Source: Paenibacillus vietnamensis
GTDB lineage: Bacteria; Bacillota; Bacilli; Paenibacillales; Paenibacillaceae
Direction of reading: 5' to 3'
Length of the DNA: 64,000 bases
Assembly: GCF_020169515.1 (NCBI RefSeq)
Contig: NZ_JAHMHW010000001.1
Coordinates: forward strand, 434,001-498,000
The first letter of the stretch is position 1. Every line of letters begins with the position of its first letter. Both the position numbers and the translations under genes were made by a program. The notes under the pieces were generated by a model. It saw only the letters and a program-made list of their open reading frames with translations. It made no database searches and was not told the origin of the DNA. This document shows positions 26,622 to 35,135 of this stretch, piece after piece.

Positions 26622-27794
26622 ATGACGGAAAACGCAATCAAATCTACGGGTTTTAATACAAGTCAAACCTTTAAGCTTTGTGCTGCCGGGATCTTTAGTA
26701 TAGCTGCCTTATTTGTTATATCGTCTTCCGCATTTGCTGCAGATTATTTCATTTCCCCAACTGGAAGCGACAGCAATCCGGGAACGGAAAGTGCGCCGTT
26801 CAAAAGCTTAATGCAAGCGCAATCAGCAGCCTCCTCCGGGGATACCGTATATATTCGCGGAGGCGTTTATGATGATTTTCAAATTGCAGCAACCGATAGT
26901 AACTATAATTATGTACACGATATTACGAAAAGCGGGATTGCCTATGAGGCTTATCCAGGAGAAGAAAGGCCTGTTTTTGACTTTCAGCATGTGCCGACCA
27001 ATTTGCGTGTGGCTGCTTTTCGTGTAGCCGACAAGGTAACGGGTATTACGTTCAAGGGATTTGATGTAATAGGGGTTAAGGTCGGTAATCAAAAACAATC
27101 CGAAGTTTTCAGAGTGATTGGTCAAGCCAATTTTGATAATGTAGCCGCCCATGATAATGAAGCAAACGGATTTTATTTTACGACAAGAGGGACCGGAATC
27201 GTTCTTAATTGCGATTCTTATAACAACATTGGGCCAACGGATGCATCGGCTGGAAATACGGACGGTTTTGGGGCTCATGCAGGTCCGGTTTCGTTCATTA
27301 ACTCCCGTGCCTGGAATAACAGCGATGATGGATTTGACAGTATCAGTTCGAGTGCTGCAGTCATCTATGATCATTCCTGGTCTTTTAATCATAGGGGGAA
27401 TCAGGATGGCAAAGGCGACAAAAACGGGTTTAAAGTCGGCGGCTACAGTCATCGAATAACCGGGATTCCAGATCCGATGCCCGTCCATACGGTCAGATAT
27501 TCCTTAGCTGTCAATAACGGCTCCAGCGGTTTTTATGCGAATCATCAGCCAGGCCAGTCGGCTAACTGGATCAATAATACGGCCTATAATAATAGCAGGG
27601 CTAACTTCAATATGCTGGAGCGTCTGAGCCCGACTGAAGATATCGACGTTCCCGGTTTCAGAGAAGTGCTGCATAATAACATTGCTTATGCGGGTACGCC
27701 AATCATAAATGATAATAATCCGCCGGAAAATGTAACGAATAATTCCTGGACCCTAAAAGATAAGGATCTTAAATCAAAGATAAAGATTTTGTAA
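26622..27794 (+). CDS. Secreted pectate lyase, PL9-like, with 3' frameshift
   Basis: This 390-residue frame begins with a signal peptide cut near residue 39 (AFA before ADYFISPTG). The beta-helix motifs NNSDDGFDS, SWSFNHRGN and KNGFKVGG fit PL9 exo/endo-polygalacturonate lyases, which cut pectate with a Lys base and Ca2+. It lies 23 bases after the binding protein, with AAGGAGA before ATG. The frame ends early at TAA 27792-27794; the next frame continues with a normal-looking C terminus to 27937 (separate entry). The catalytic core lies before the shift, so the product may still be active. Confidence 0.82.
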   Translation: MTENAIKSTGFNTSQTFKLCAAGIFSIAALFVISSSAFAADYFISPTGSDSNPGTESAPFKSLMQAQSAASSGDTVYIRGGVYDDFQIAATDSNYNYVHDITKSGIAYEAYPGEERPVFDFQHVPTNLRVAAFRVADKVTGITFKGFDVIGVKVGNQKQSEVFRVIGQANFDNVAAHDNEANGFYFTTRGTGIVLNCDSYNNIGPTDASAGNTDGFGAHAGPVSFINSRAWNNSDDGFDSISSSAAVIYDHSWSFNHRGNQDGKGDKNGFKVGGYSHRITGIPDPMPVHTVRYSLAVNNGSSGFYANHQPGQSANWINNTAYNNSRANFNMLERLSPTEDIDVPGFREVLHNNIAYAGTPIINDNNPPENVTNNSWTLKDKDLKSKIKIL

Positions 27795-27937
27795 GTCTGG
27801 ATATCACCCAATTATCCGCACCTAGAAAACCGAACGGCAGTTTGCCTGATGTTACTTTTATGCTTCCGGTAAAGAGCAGTCAGCTTTACAAACACGGTTT
27901 AGGCTATCTTGCTGAAAAAAGCAGCAGCGGCTCCTAA
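27782..27937 (+). pseudogene. Out-of-frame C-terminal tail of the PL9 lyase
   Basis: From AAA 27782 another frame reads KDFVSLDITQL, then SAPRKPNGSLPDVTFM, to TAA 27935-27937. PL9 proteins end with just such a DFVSLD...GLPD-type segment. One missing A in the run around 27782-27784 (ATAAAGAT where ATAAAAGAT would keep frame) explains it. Confidence 0.75.
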
Positions 27938-27971
27938 ACCCGGATGATGCTGGAGTCGCCCGACTGGGAAG

Positions 27972-28793
27972 GTGAGAGCTTTGAAAATCAAATCTGCCCT
28001 CTTAATATTACTAGTCGTCATAGGTGCAGCAGCTGTCGGACTGATTTATTATCAACAAATAGCTGCTGACGATGAAATCAATTTACCCAAAACAGAAAGC
28101 ATTGAAGTGGGGCAGGGCATAAACATGGAGTTTGTTCTCATTCATCCGGGAACATTTACTATGGGCTCTCCTTTGGGTTCGGAAGAAAGCGGGGACGAAA
28201 GTCCGGAACACAAAGTCACGATCACCAAACCATTTTATATTGGAAAATATGAGGTGACCCAGGAACAATGGGAACAGCTTATGGGAATCAATCCAAGCAC
28301 ATTCAAAGGCGATAAGCGACCGACCGACAGTGTGAGCTGGGATGATTCTCAATTGTTTTTAAAAAAACTACAAGAAAAGACCGGACATTCATTTACCTTA
28401 CCTACGGAAGCGCAATGGGAATATGCCGCACGTGCAGGCACAAGCACCCGATGGAATTTTGGCAGCGATGAATCCGTTTTAGGCGACTATGCCTGGTTTG
28501 CGGAAAATTCCGATGAGGGGACTCATCCGGCAGGTCAGAAAAAGCCGAATGCTTGGGGGCTTTATGATTTGTACGGCAATGTCCAGGAGTGGTGTTATGA
28601 TTGGTATGCAAACCCCTACTTGTTAAGTGATGATTCCGACCCGCAAGGTCCAGATTCGGGTGAGTCACGCGTATTGCGCGGCGGGGCATGGGGAGACGAC
28701 TCTTCAATGGTTCGCTCTGCCTATCGTAACGCTTCCGGATCTGACAATCGAGCTCCCGGCAGCGGGATCAGGGTTGTAATGGTGATCGATTAA
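27972..28793 (+). CDS. SUMF1/FGE-fold protein with N-terminal membrane anchor
   Basis: The 273-residue product has an N-terminal span (about residues 9-27) and an extracellular domain of the formylglycine-generating-enzyme fold: FTMGSPLGSEE, YIGKYEVTQEQWEQLMG, LPTEAQWEYAARAGT, YGNVQEWCYDW and RVLRGGAWGDD. The active-site cysteine pair near the C terminus of true FGE is not present (SSMVRSAYRN has none), so a binding or lectin-like role is more likely than sulfatase activation, and no sulfatase gene is nearby. GTG 27972 or TTG 27981 may be the start; GGGAAGGTG favours the latter. Confidence 0.82.
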   Translation: MRALKIKSALLILLVVIGAAAVGLIYYQQIAADDEINLPKTESIEVGQGINMEFVLIHPGTFTMGSPLGSEESGDESPEHKVTITKPFYIGKYEVTQEQWEQLMGINPSTFKGDKRPTDSVSWDDSQLFLKKLQEKTGHSFTLPTEAQWEYAARAGTSTRWNFGSDESVLGDYAWFAENSDEGTHPAGQKKPNAWGLYDLYGNVQEWCYDWYANPYLLSDDSDPQGPDSGESRVLRGGAWGDDSSMVRSAYRNASGSDNRAPGSGIRVVMVID

Positions 28794-28822
28794 AAGGGTG
28801 CGCTTGGGAAGCCAATGTTTGG

Positions 28823-28865
28823 AAAAACAGCCTTGTACGGCAATTGCCGCACAAGGCTGTTTTTT
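28823..28865. terminator. Bidirectional terminator
   Basis: AAAAACAGCCTTGT pairs with ACAAGGCTGTTTTT and is followed by more T on the plus strand; it separates the SUMF1-like gene from the convergent cyclase gene. Confidence 0.88.
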
Positions 28866-28872
28866 ATGTCGT

Positions 28873-29631
28873 TTAGTCCTCAAAAATAGCAACCGGACGG
28901 GCCCAGCCTCCGCTCGCTTTCTCCACTTTCACCGGAAAGCAGCTGACTTTAAAGCCGAATGGCCGTGGAATTTGGTCCAAATTGGCCAGCTTCTCGATCT
29001 GGCAGTATTCGTAGTCCTTACCGACAAAATGCGCTGCCCATAAGACGTCATCCCGCGGATTCTGTTTGTATGATTCGGCTTGCAGGTTGAGCGGTATATC
29101 CCAGCCCCAGCCATCGGTACCGACCACCTTGATGCCCTGATTCAGCAGCCAGCGAGTCGCTTCGGCCGATACCCCTGCATGAAGGAACGCATAATGATCA
29201 TTATAAAGACGCTTGTCCGCATCGCACCGGATAAGGACGATATCAAACGGTTTGAGTATGTAGCCGATCCGCCGAAGCTCGGCGATAAGATCATCCGTTG
29301 TGATCTCGTACCCCGGCAGCTTCGCGCTGAAATCGAGCAGCACGCCGTCGGAATAAAACCATTCGAGCGGGAGCTCGTCAATCGTTCTTGACGGTTGCCC
29401 TTCCGACGTCGGCCAGTAGTGCCACGGCGCATCTATATGAGTCCCCGAATGGGTATTCAGCGTCACCGTTTCCGTTGCCCACGCCCGGCTTTCCGGAAAA
29501 TCTTCCGGCTTGAGGCCAAGAATCGCAGCAGCCTGCTGCGCTCCGTCCTCATGGCTCGCATAGTCGATCTTTGCGGGAAGCGGCTCCCGGATGCCAGGAC
29601 TGAGCGGCACGCTCAAATCGATAAGCTTCAT
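28873..29631 (-). CDS. Cyclase family metal-dependent hydrolase (kynurenine formamidase-like)
   Basis: The 252-residue protein carries the cyclase-family metal motif HSGTHIDAPWHY (HxGTHxDxPxH) and begins KLIDLSVPLSPGI, as family members do. These Zn or Mn enzymes hydrolyse cyclic or N-acyl amides such as N-formylkynurenine or isatin. No kynurenine genes are near, so the substrate is unknown. ATG 29631 follows AAGGAGAGGG; it appears monocistronic. Confidence 0.85.
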   Translation of the reverse strand: MKLIDLSVPLSPGIREPLPAKIDYASHEDGAQQAAAILGLKPEDFPESRAWATETVTLNTHSGTHIDAPWHYWPTSEGQPSRTIDELPLEWFYSDGVLLDFSAKLPGYEITTDDLIAELRRIGYILKPFDIVLIRCDADKRLYNDHYAFLHAGVSAEATRWLLNQGIKVVGTDGWGWDIPLNLQAESYKQNPRDDVLWAAHFVGKDYEYCQIEKLANLDQIPRPFGFKVSCFPVKVEKASGGWARPVAIFED

Positions 29632-29753
29632 CAATTTCCCTCTCCTTAAATATCCAGATTCATTTTTTATTATATCATTTGCACGAAGTAAACGGTTTTT
29701 GGTAACAATATATTTCAGGAAGAAATGACCAATTCACGTAAAAGAGGATGAAT

Positions 29754-30590
29754 ATGAAGGGAATTACCTTTAAAGCCATTGCAATCATGAACGAAATCGA
29801 TTTGAACAAAGTAGCTATGGATTGCGGCATTCCCAAAAAATACACATGGGAGCAGCCCCTGATCCTGAGAGGAGACATTCTTCGGTCGATTCTCCAGAAG
29901 GATGTGGACGAAGAGCAGCGGGTGCTTGTTTTTTCCTTTGGCAGCCTGGTGTTCATCAATCATTCAAACTATCATGAGATCACCGGTTTTCTGAAATATC
30001 TGCAAAGGTTCGAACCGGTGATGAACCTCCAGCAAATCGAAAGGTATACGGATGACTACAGCTTGCACATCGGTGACACCGACATGATCGAATTGACTGA
30101 TGAATATGTTGTCGTGCCGTCCTATGAGGATTATTATCCGGAATTGATATCGACTGTTCTGGCCAAATCGGTAGCGCTTGAGAAGAACGAGGAGCAGCTG
30201 GGGAATATTCAGGACAGCCTCGAAACGATGATAGACCGGGTGGAAAGAGGGAAGCTGCGGGTCGGCAACAAGGAGCTGGCGAGAACAACCGCCAAAATCG
30301 TACGTCACGAGTACAATACGCTAGCGTACGTCATGATTCTGGATAAGCCGGATATTACGTGGGCTAACAGCTCTGCAAACGATTTTTACGACAAAATGTT
30401 GGAGTTTTTCGAACTAAACGACCGATACAAAATATTGAAGAGCAAGACGGACATTTTGTATCACATTATGGAGGGTTTCTCGAACATGAGCCATTCCATT
30501 CGCGGACTGTTCGTTGAATGGATTATCGTTATTCTGATTGTTGTGGAGGTGCTTCTAACGATTATGGAGTTTGCGGGTTGGATTTCTTAG
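29754..30590 (+). CDS. RMD1/DUF155 family membrane protein
   Basis: This 278-residue protein fits the DUF155/RMD1 family, best known from eukaryotic mitochondrial and yeast proteins but also found in bacteria. VLVFSFGSLVFINHS and a C-terminal helix pair, LYHIMEGFSNMSHSIRG then a final span (residues about 255-273), are typical. The C-terminal membrane segment suggests a tail-anchored cytosolic domain. ATG 29754 is chosen because AAGAGG is six bases upstream of it and abuts ATG 29748. Function is unknown. Confidence 0.8.
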   Translation: MKGITFKAIAIMNEIDLNKVAMDCGIPKKYTWEQPLILRGDILRSILQKDVDEEQRVLVFSFGSLVFINHSNYHEITGFLKYLQRFEPVMNLQQIERYTDDYSLHIGDTDMIELTDEYVVVPSYEDYYPELISTVLAKSVALEKNEEQLGNIQDSLETMIDRVERGKLRVGNKELARTTAKIVRHEYNTLAYVMILDKPDITWANSSANDFYDKMLEFFELNDRYKILKSKTDILYHIMEGFSNMSHSIRGLFVEWIIVILIVVEVLLTIMEFAGWIS

Positions 30591-30688
30591 TACATTCAAA
30601 AATTATTTCTTTCGAATTCCAAAAATGGATGTATAAATAGAAAAACAATCCACAAAATAACATTACATCCAGAAAAGGAGTGACATAC

Positions 30689-30901
30689 ATGAGCAGAAAA
30701 AGTTTAGTCGTTCCACAAGCACAAGCAGCTCTTGAGCAAATGAAATACGAGGTAGCCCAACAGTTTGGAATTCAATGGTCTCCGGATGGTTACAACGGGA
30801 ATATGACGACTCGTGATGCAGGTACGATTGGCGGAAACATCACAAGAGCGTTAATCCAAATGGCAGAACAATCCCTTAGCTCGGGAGCAAGAAGATTCTA
30901 A
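30689..30901 (+). CDS. Alpha/beta-type small acid-soluble spore protein
   Basis: The 70-residue protein has the two conserved blocks of alpha/beta SASPs: LEQMKYEVAQQFGI, which includes the region cut by the GPR protease at germination, and NMTTRDAGTIGGNITRALIQ. SASPs coat spore DNA and protect it. AAAGGAG precedes ATG 30689. It would be expressed late in the forespore; I could not identify a clear SigG promoter. Confidence 0.95.
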   Translation: MSRKSLVVPQAQAALEQMKYEVAQQFGIQWSPDGYNGNMTTRDAGTIGGNITRALIQMAEQSLSSGARRF

Positions 30902-30912
30902 ATGACCAATAA

Positions 30913-30960
30913 AAAATAGCCCTCCTCCATCTCATAAGAGACTGGGGAGGGCTATTTTAT
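30913..30960. terminator. SASP gene terminator
   Basis: AAAATAGCCCTCC pairs with GGAGGGCTATTTT, a 13-bp stem just after the SASP stop; A and T runs on both flanks suggest use in both directions. Confidence 0.88.
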
Positions 30961-31014
30961 ATTTATTTTTCTATGGTTCAAAATTTCGAAGAGATTTAGA
31001 ACTACATATCGATC

Positions 31015-32517
31015 CTATAGCAAGTGACGCTGAGTTTTCCTGACGATATGATCGGCTGTCCGGATCGCCAGCGCAACGGTCGTGAGGGTCGGATTGGACG
31101 CCCCCATAAACGGGATGACGCTGTTGTCCGCCACATAAAGCCCGTCGATGCCATGGATTTGCCCGTAGCGGTCGGTTGCGGACGTCTCGGGGTCGTCCCC
31201 CATGCGGCAGGTGCCGGACTCATGATTGCCGTAACCGATCGGGCGCAGGCAAACGTTGGGACGGCCGTTTTCCAGATCCTGCGTTAAACCTGCCGCGCGA
31301 ATCGCTTGAAGATCCGCTCTTGCCGCCACTTGGATCGTTGCCAGATCCCGAGTGCTGTAGGAGAAATCGACTTGAACTCGCGGGATTCCGTCTTCATCCA
31401 ATTGGCACGGATTTAACCGGACCCGATTTTCAAACCGCGGCTCCACAATGCCAAGCGCCAGAAACGCGATTCTCCGGTCTTCAAGGCGCCCTGTCCTGAA
31501 AATCTGAATTTGATAGGGATGGTTTTCAACTTGAGGAATGAGAAGATCGAAAAACTGCACATCATTAACCGGAGAATCCTCCGGTCTGAAGGTGCCGCTC
31601 GCCCGTATAAAGGAGTGATTAGTTAAATAGCGGCCGATCGCTTTCCCTGGAATGCCGGAATACAGCAGCAGGCGCGGAGTTTCCAGCCAGCTTGCCGACA
31701 GCACAACGTTTTTTGCGCGAATGAAGTGCATTTTTTTGTCCGGCGACATCACGTTTACTCCCCGGACGGCATGATGATCCCTGACAATCTGCACGGCGCG
31801 CGAGCGGACGGCCAGATCGAACGGTAAATGATTTAGCGCTTCGGCCATAAGGCTGAATGAGCTGAAATAAACCTCGGATTGAATTCGTCCGCTGACGGTT
31901 AACGTATCATACTCAAGAGCCATCGGCGAGTAGATAGCTTCCGGAAAGCCGCCCGTCCACAGCCTGCTGAGCAGCATCTCCGGAAGCGGAAAGGTGAGCG
32001 GCGGCCTTTCACTTCGATTCAGTATTCGTTCTGCGATGTTGTAATAGGGCTCGATTTCCTCATACGAAATCGGCCAATCGGCGAACACCGACGGAAGGAT
32101 GCGTGGGATAATGGCGTTCCAAAACAGCGTTCTGCCTCCCAGCGCGTAAGTGACGCGAGCTTCCGGCAAATCCGGCACAGGCCGTGACAAATAAGTATAG
32201 TAATTGTCCAAGCGTCCGGACATAATCGATAGATTCCGTGCGTTTGTCGGCAGAACGGCGTCCCCCTGCTCGACGATTCCGACCCGCATGCCCGTGCCCC
32301 TCCATTGCTCGCACAACCGCCACAACGCTGACGCGCCGCCTGCTCCGCTGCCAACGATAAGCACATCATATTCCTGGTTCGCCATCTGTTCGAGAGGAGT
32401 TAATGGAATCCAATAATGTACAGCCGGAATCGGCGCTGACGGACAAGAGGTAATCGGAAGAGGCCCGGTGTCCTCCATTTTTATAATATCGCCTGTATCC
32501 GTTACGTAATATCTCAT
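31015..32517 (-). CDS. GMC family FAD-dependent oxidoreductase
   Basis: The 500-residue flavoprotein has a dinucleotide fold DVLIVGSGAGGASALWRL near residue 52, the GMC C-terminal signature region CRPIGYGNHESGTCRMG-like text (RPIGYGNHESGTCRMG) with the catalytic His, and IDGLYVADNSVIPFMGASNPT at the end, split across the FAD-binding strand. GMC enzymes oxidise alcohols or sugars. The first 45 residues are an extra N-terminal extension. GGAGTG precedes ATG 32517. It stands alone; the substrate is not indicated by context. Confidence 0.88.
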   Translation of the reverse strand: MRYYVTDTGDIIKMEDTGPLPITSCPSAPIPAVHYWIPLTPLEQMANQEYDVLIVGSGAGGASALWRLCEQWRGTGMRVGIVEQGDAVLPTNARNLSIMSGRLDNYYTYLSRPVPDLPEARVTYALGGRTLFWNAIIPRILPSVFADWPISYEEIEPYYNIAERILNRSERPPLTFPLPEMLLSRLWTGGFPEAIYSPMALEYDTLTVSGRIQSEVYFSSFSLMAEALNHLPFDLAVRSRAVQIVRDHHAVRGVNVMSPDKKMHFIRAKNVVLSASWLETPRLLLYSGIPGKAIGRYLTNHSFIRASGTFRPEDSPVNDVQFFDLLIPQVENHPYQIQIFRTGRLEDRRIAFLALGIVEPRFENRVRLNPCQLDEDGIPRVQVDFSYSTRDLATIQVAARADLQAIRAAGLTQDLENGRPNVCLRPIGYGNHESGTCRMGDDPETSATDRYGQIHGIDGLYVADNSVIPFMGASNPTLTTVALAIRTADHIVRKTQRHLL

Positions 32518-32569
32518 AAGGTCACACTCCGGAAAGGTAAAATGGCAGGACTTCGATATTTATTCGTAT

Positions 32570-32758
32570 GTGGCCGTGGAAAGCTTCATGATTGAGGATA
32601 AGCAAACGGAGGTGTTAAACTTCCTGTTTCCAATTTACGGCTATTATATTAAGATATATAGAAGCGAACGGGTAAATCTAAAGCTGGTGCCAGGGATAGA
32701 GGCCTTCGAACGCCCCGTTCCGCACGATTACAAAACATATGGATGGTTAACGTGGTGA
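32570..32758 (+). CDS. Short hypothetical protein, possibly a gene remnant
   Basis: This 62-codon frame (GTG 32570, or ATG 32588 for a 56-residue form) encodes an aromatic-rich peptide with FLFPIYGYYIKIYRSERVN and a WLTW end. I do not recognise it. The frame is open upstream without a start, so it could be the 3' end of a decayed gene. A terminator begins exactly at its stop codon, which supports transcription of something here. Confidence 0.35.
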   Translation: MAVESFMIEDKQTEVLNFLFPIYGYYIKIYRSERVNLKLVPGIEAFERPVPHDYKTYGWLTW

Positions 32759-32787
32759 GAGAGAATTTTTCTCTCTCTTCTTTGTTT
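32756..32787 (+). terminator. Terminator before the acetyltransferase genes
   Basis: GAGAGAGAA pairs with TTCTCTCTC around TTT and is followed by TTCTTTGTTTT. The stem starts at the preceding stop codon. Confidence 0.75.
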
Positions 32788-32805
32788 TAGAAAGGAGATG
32801 TTTCA

Positions 32806-33234
32806 ATGAGCAACGATTATAACGTGCAAGCAAGAATGCCTGTCGTTACAGAATATTTAAAGCTTTGCACCGCAGTAGGCTGGAAAGACTTTATGAACTT
32901 CGATGCTGCGGAGCAATCTTTAAAATCATCCCTGTACGGGGTTGTTGTCGAATATAAGGATGAGATCGTCGGAATGGGCAGGGTAGTTGGAGACGGGCAT
33001 ATCTATTTTTATATTCAAGACATTGCGGTTATGCCGGAGCATCAGAACAAAGGAATCGGAAAGCTGATTATGGCTGCCATTACGGACTATATCAAAGAGC
33101 ATGCGCCGGAGAAAGCTTTTGTAGGCTTGTTTTCGGCTCAGGGAAAAGAATCTTTTTATAATCAATTTGGTTTTCATCGGCACGATGGATTAACGGGAAT
33201 GTTCGGAGTCGTTCATGAGAGGGAAATTAAATGA
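32806..33234 (+). CDS. GNAT family N-acetyltransferase
   Basis: The 142-residue protein has the GNAT acetyl-CoA site IQDIAVMPEHQNKGIGKLIM (residues about 69-88) and a C-terminal FYNQFGFHRHD. It resembles small YhbS/PaiA-like cytosolic acetyltransferases, but the acceptor is unknown. AAAGGAGATG precedes ATG. Its stop overlaps the start of the next acetyltransferase as ATGA, so the pair is translated together. Confidence 0.9.
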   Translation: MSNDYNVQARMPVVTEYLKLCTAVGWKDFMNFDAAEQSLKSSLYGVVVEYKDEIVGMGRVVGDGHIYFYIQDIAVMPEHQNKGIGKLIMAAITDYIKEHAPEKAFVGLFSAQGKESFYNQFGFHRHDGLTGMFGVVHEREIK

Positions 33235-33800
33235 CGAAAATAGAGGAACATTTTCAACCCTTTCCGGTCTTTGAGACAGAACGGACCTTGTTAAGAAAAA
33301 TGACCTATGATGATCAAGACGATATGTTTCGTTACTGCAGCGAGCCCGACGTGTCAAAATATACGGTTTGGGATATGCATAAATCGGTGCAGGATACCAA
33401 GCAATTTATCGATTTTGTACAGCAGCGTTACGACACTCAAAAAGTTGGCCCATGGGGGATTGAGTACAAAGGAACAGGCAAAATCATCGGCAGCTGCAGC
33501 TTTGTGAGCTGGGACAACCGACAAGCAAGAGCCGAATTAGGTTATGTTTTATCGAAGGAATATTGGAATCAAGGTATCATGTCAGAGGTGATCAGCCGGA
33601 TTATCGAGTTTGGATTTTCCGAATTACATTTGGTGCGGATTGAAGCCAGATGCCATCCGGACAATATCGGATCTGCCAGAGTAATGGAAAAGACGGGAAT
33701 GAAATTTGAAGGGGTTTTACGGAAGTATATATTTGCAAAAGGCGATTATCAGGACTTGAAGATTTACTCGATTATTAGGGATGATTTGGGAAAGCAGTGA
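33231..33800 (+). CDS. RimJ/RimL-type GNAT acetyltransferase
   Basis: This 189-residue GNAT protein begins with TERTLLRKMTYDD and has ELGYVLSKEYWNQGIMSEV and ARCHPDNIGSARVMEKTGM, the layout of RimJ/RimL and YjcK-type enzymes that acetylate protein N termini or small amines. It overlaps the previous gene by four bases. The acceptor is not known. Confidence 0.9.
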   Translation: MTKIEEHFQPFPVFETERTLLRKMTYDDQDDMFRYCSEPDVSKYTVWDMHKSVQDTKQFIDFVQQRYDTQKVGPWGIEYKGTGKIIGSCSFVSWDNRQARAELGYVLSKEYWNQGIMSEVISRIIEFGFSELHLVRIEARCHPDNIGSARVMEKTGMKFEGVLRKYIFAKGDYQDLKIYSIIRDDLGKQ

Positions 33801-33807
33801 TACCGTT

Positions 33808-33909
33808 ATGGATACCATTCTTTATTTTGTCAGACATGCAGAATCTGTTTATGTGGAAGGTGTCTTTCGAGAAAAAAGTTTACTTTCAATCACACGGTTA
33901 TGGGAGTGA
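33808..33909 (+). pseudogene. Remnant of a histidine phosphatase (phosphoglycerate mutase-like) gene
   Basis: ATG 33808 opens a 33-codon frame, MDTILYFVRHAESVYVEG and so on, which is the N terminus of a histidine phosphatase with the catalytic RHAE box. It ends at TGA 33907-33909 without the rest of the domain. The next GNAT gene starts six bases later, so the body of the phosphatase gene was apparently deleted. Confidence 0.7.
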
Positions 33910-33914
33910 ACGCC

Positions 33915-34427
33915 ATGCAAATCAGGAGATTGCAAGCCGGCGATTTTGACGTCTTTTGGCAGCTTCGGTTAAAAGCGCTTAAGGATTATCCGCAAGCCTT
34001 CGGCGCCTCTTATGAAGAGGCCGCTGTTCTTCCTCCGGAAGCGGCCAAGCAGAGGCTAACGAATACGGAAACCCGGTTTGTGCTGGGTGCGTTTCTCGAT
34101 ACCGGCGAGCTGGCCGGAATGGTCGGCTTCAGCCAAGAGAGCTCCAGGAAGATGCGGCATAAAGGCTTCGTTTGGGGCATGTACGTGGATCAGCCCTTTC
34201 AGGGGCGAGGCATCGGCAGAAAGCTGCTAAGCGAACTGTTTCAGATCGTCGAAGCGATAGAAGAAATCGAATTGGTGAACTTGATGGTCGTGGACAGCAA
34301 CCTAAGCGCAGTCCGCCTCTACGAGTCGATGGGCTTCAAAACCTATGCGACCGAGATGAACGCTATGAAATTGGACGATTATACGTACGTCAATGAACAT
34401 CTAATGGTCAAAAAGCTGGAGAGATAG
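33915..34427 (+). CDS. GNAT family N-acetyltransferase
   Basis: The 170-residue GNAT protein starts at ATG 33915, after GGGAGTGA. Its acetyl-CoA motif is VWGMYVDQPFQGRGIGRKLL, followed by NLMVVDSNLSAVRLYESMGF. It is the third acetyltransferase in a row, separated from the first two by the phosphatase remnant. The acceptor is unknown. Confidence 0.9.
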   Translation: MQIRRLQAGDFDVFWQLRLKALKDYPQAFGASYEEAAVLPPEAAKQRLTNTETRFVLGAFLDTGELAGMVGFSQESSRKMRHKGFVWGMYVDQPFQGRGIGRKLLSELFQIVEAIEEIELVNLMVVDSNLSAVRLYESMGFKTYATEMNAMKLDDYTYVNEHLMVKKLER

Positions 34428-34448
34428 CGATAAAACGGGGGTCTTATT

Positions 34449-35102
34449 TTGCAATATACGAATGTATTATTTGATTTGGACGGCACGCTGACCGATCCGA
34501 AGCTTGGCATTACGAAATCGGTGCAATATGCGCTGCGGAAGTTTGATATCCATGAAGAACATTTGGACAAGCTGGAGCCGTTTATCGGTCCTCCGCTGGC
34601 CAAATCTTTTATGGAGCGTTATTCCTTCTCCGAATCCGAAGCCGTAAGTGCAGTGGAGCATTACCGTGAATATTTCAAGCCTTTCGGGCTTTATGAAAAT
34701 TCACTGTACAGCGGTATGATAGAGCTATTGAGCCTGCTAAAGGATCAGAAAAGAAGGTTATTTGTGGCGACTTCGAAGCCGACGGTTTTTGCCGCGGAGA
34801 TCTTAAAGCATTTTGACATAGCAGGTTATTTCGAGCGAGTATACGGCAGTGAACTGGACGGCAGGCTGTCCGACAAAACCGAGCTGATCGGGCACCTGCT
34901 AAACGAAGAAAAACTGGATAAGCAGGCTGCGGTGATGATTGGCGACCGGAAGCATGACATCATCGGCGCCGCTAACAATGGAATTGCATCTATTGGCGTC
35001 GGATACGGGTACGGCTCCGAGCAAGAATTAACGGACTGCAATCCGACATACAAGGTTAATACCGTAAAAGAGCTTAGACAGATATTCCTCACTGGCATGT
35101 AG
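34449..35102 (+). CDS. HAD hydrolase, phosphoglycolate phosphatase-like
   Basis: This 217-residue protein has HAD motif I FDLDGTLTD, motif II VATSKP, and motif IV MIGDRKHDIIGA, with a helical cap after residue 15, the Gph/PpaX layout. It probably dephosphorylates a small phosphometabolite in the cytosol. The TTG start at 34449 is preceded by a weak AACGGGGG. It lies 21 bases after the third acetyltransferase and may be co-transcribed. Confidence 0.87.
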   Translation: MQYTNVLFDLDGTLTDPKLGITKSVQYALRKFDIHEEHLDKLEPFIGPPLAKSFMERYSFSESEAVSAVEHYREYFKPFGLYENSLYSGMIELLSLLKDQKRRLFVATSKPTVFAAEILKHFDIAGYFERVYGSELDGRLSDKTELIGHLLNEEKLDKQAAVMIGDRKHDIIGAANNGIASIGVGYGYGSEQELTDCNPTYKVNTVKELRQIFLTGM

Positions 35103-35135
35103 ACTCGGAGCATAGCTGAAACACTCCATAACCGT

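Noticed and set aside
27972-28793. Sulfatase-activating enzyme (true FGE)
   Set aside because: The catalytic cysteine pair is missing and no sulfatase is nearby, so only the fold is claimed.
30591-30688. SigG promoter before the SASP gene
   Set aside because: Expected by analogy, but no pair of -35 and -10 elements with the right spacing could be read with confidence.
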